Assembly (NCBI RefSeq): GCF_012910785.2
Contig: NZ_WTVH02000010.1
Location: 1,798,001 to 1,862,000, forward strand
Length of the DNA: 64,000 nucleotides
Direction: 5' to 3'
From: Aromatoleum buckelii
GTDB lineage: Bacteria > Pseudomonadota > Gammaproteobacteria > Burkholderiales > Rhodocyclaceae
Shown piece by piece: positions 62,652-64,000 of this stretch; positions within the stretch are counted from its first letter, which is position 1; each line of letters opens with the position of its first letter. The position numbers and the translations under genes are program-made. The notes below the pieces were generated by a model. It searched no databases. It saw only the letters and a program-made list of their open reading frames with translations, and had not been told where the DNA came from.

Positions 62652-64000
62652 TGCGGATTCCGACCCAACGTGACCGCTGATACCGAAATAGTGTGACCGG
62701 TGATTCCGTGGGTAGTGACCGCGGATTCCGATTTGATCGTGACCGATTTCGGCGAGTTGTCGGAATGGGCGGTCACGATGTCGGAATCGTCGGTCACGAT
62801 CAAATCGGAACGGGTTTGTGAGGCCAAGCGTGGCAACGTCGTTTGTCAGGCCGGCTACCCTCGCGTGCTTTGCGCGGAGACGGGAATGCCGGCGGAGCGG
62901 ATTGCCATGCACAAGATCAGGGAGCTGTTACGGCTCAAATACGACTGCGCGCTGTCGCATGAGCGCATTGCCCGCGCGCTGTCGATTTCCAAAGGAGTGG
63001 TCGCCAAGTATGTGAAGGCGGCCAAGGCGAGCGAGCTGACGTGGGCCGAGTTGTCGGCGGCCGACGAGGCAGAGCTGCGCCGGGTGCTGGGGGTGGCCAG
63101 GCGTGGACGCGGCGCGAGCGTCGGCTATGCGGCGCCGGATCTGGCGGCGGTGCATCAGGGGCTCAAGCGAAAGAACGTCACGCTGGCGTTGCTGTGGGAA
63201 GAGTACGTGCAGACGGCCGGCGGGCCGAGCTATCAGTACTCGCGCTTTTGCGACCTGTACCGCGCGTTCGCCCGGCGCCTGAAGCGCTCGATGCGCCAGG
63301 TGCATCGCGCCGGCGAGAAGCTCTTCATCGATTACGCCGGCGACACGGTGCCGATCGTCGACGCCGACACCGGCGAGATTTCGCGCGCGCAGATCTTCGT
63401 CGCGGTGCTCGGCGCCTCGAGCTATACGTTTGCCTGCGCCACGGCGACGCAGTCGCAGGCCGACTGGCTGGGATCGCTCGCGAAGGCGCTGGCCTTTATC
63501 GGCGGCCTGCCCGAGTTGATCGTGCCGGACAATACGCGCTCGCTCGTCGGTCAGGCCGACCGCTACGAGCCGCGATTGCAACGCACCACCGCCGAATTCG
63601 CCGCACATTACGGCGTGGCGATCCTGCCCGCGCGCCCCTACAAGCCGCAGGACAAGGCCAAGGTCGAAGTCGGCGTGCAGATCGTGCAGCGCTGGATTCT
63701 GGCGCGGCTGCGGCACCGGCGTTTCTTCTCGCTAGTGGAGCTCAACGGTGCGATCGCTGCGTTACTCGAGCCGCTGAACACGCGCCCCTTCCGGCGCCTG
63801 CCGGGCTGCCGCCGCGAAGCGTTCGAGACGCTCGACCGGCCGGCGCTGCGCCCCTTGCCGGTCACGCCCTTCCAGTTCGCCCGGTGGAAAGGAGCCAAGC
63901 CCAATATCGACTACCACGTCGAGTTCGACGGGCATTACTACAGCGTGCCGTATGCGCTCGCGGGTCAACCGGTGGAGTTGCGCATCACCGCGAGCAGCAT
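62652..64000 (+). mobile_element. IS21-family element, left part, running out of the window
   Basis: The element starts with TG at 62652, as IS21 elements do, and has a left end with repeated GTGACCG and GATTCCGA words (62652-62815), typical of the multiple transposase sites of this family. IstA follows. The right end and the istB helper gene lie beyond the window. Confidence 0.8.
62886..64000 (+). CDS. istA: IS21-family transposase IstA, 3' end beyond the window
   Basis: The frame is open from the ATG at 62886 (or 62907) to the window end, at least 371 codons. It has an N-terminal HTH (IRELLRLKYDCALSHERIARALSISKGVVAKYVKAAK), then the integrase-like DDE core: LFIDYAGDTVPIVDADTGE with the first Asp, LPELIVPDNTRSLVGQADRYEP with the second, and LPARPYKPQDKAKVEVGVQIVQRWIL with the Glu. 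The C-terminal part (NIDYHVEFDGHYYSVPYAL) is also typical. Confidence 0.88.
   Translation, partial: MPAERIAMHKIRELLRLKYDCALSHERIARALSISKGVVAKYVKAAKASELTWAELSAADEAELRRVLGVARRGRGASVGYAAPDLAAVHQGLKRKNVTLALLWEEYVQTAGGPSYQYSRFCDLYRAFARRLKRSMRQVHRAGEKLFIDYAGDTVPIVDADTGEISRAQIFVAVLGASSYTFACATATQSQADWLGSLAKALAFIGGLPELIVPDNTRSLVGQADRYEPRLQRTTAEFAAHYGVAILPARPYKPQDKAKVEVGVQIVQRWILARLRHRRFFSLVELNGAIAALLEPLNTRPFRRLPGCRREAFETLDRPALRPLPVTPFQFARWKGAKPNIDYHVEFDGHYYSVPYALAGQPVELRITASS

Overview
The window looks like part of the chromosome, or an integrated element, of a denitrifying aromatic-degrading betaproteobacterium of the Aromatoleum/Azoarcus/Thauera type. The evidence is high GC, an oxygen-sensitive ATP-dependent benzoyl-CoA reductase gene set with a TetR repressor and ATAC-N10-GTAT operators like those reported for the 3-methylbenzoate (mbd) regulon of Azoarcus sp. 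CIB, and a directly linked conjugative element. That combination recalls the catabolic element ICE-XTD of strain CIB. The species call is inference.

Layout. (1) 0.3-7.1 kb: a minus-strand operon for a four-subunit (methyl)benzoyl-CoA reductase and one small Cys protein, a control region with two MbdR-like operators, an rnfB-like relic, the TetR regulator, and a 110-bp miniature transposon sitting exactly at the regulator's stop codon. (2) 7.2-9.2 kb: an XdhC-family gene, then debris (antitoxin fragment, broken IS5-family transposase). (3) 9.2-17.6 kb, minus strand: maintenance and mobilisation module of a PFGI-1/ICEclc-class integrative conjugative element (SSB, PFL_4669, DUF2857, ParB, ParA, MobH relaxase). 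The relaxase is split by a frameshift. (4) 17.6-18.2 kb: divergent intergenic region with three strong hairpins (oriT candidate). (5) 18.2-41.1 kb, plus strand: the nearly complete type-G mating-pair-formation system (PilL, TraD, TraC/VirB4, TraG, TIGR037xx proteins, DsbC-like proteins, two muralytic enzymes), tightly packed with many ATGA/GTGA overlaps. (6) 41.2-46.8 kb: accessory ICE genes: RadC and a second locus each preceded by a radC-RNA-like leader, an HTH replication-type protein containing embedded iteron-like repeats, an EAL phosphodiesterase and an H-NS-like silencer.

(7) 46.8-64 kb is a mobile-element-rich defence island. Two identical 1,649-bp IS91-family segments lie in inverted orientation at 48.8-50.4 and 61.0-62.7 kb and bracket 10.6 kb. 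Inside are a three-gene Thoeris anti-phage locus (ThsA SIR2-SLOG plus two different TIR proteins), a solo tyrosine recombinase, and one large gene broken by two insertion sequences. Removing the IS66 element (8-bp target duplication GTTGATCG) and the IS630 element (TA duplication) restores one uninterrupted frame of about 793 codons. It encodes an N-terminal SEC-C zinc motif, a long uncharacterised middle and a CHAT caspase-like protease domain with His and Cys in place. This SEC-C/CHAT protein beside Thoeris is the best candidate here for an undescribed defence effector, although it is disrupted in this strain.

Limits: family names come from reading motifs, not from searches. The ICE ends and its integrase are not in the window, and the relaxase frameshift could be a sequencing error.
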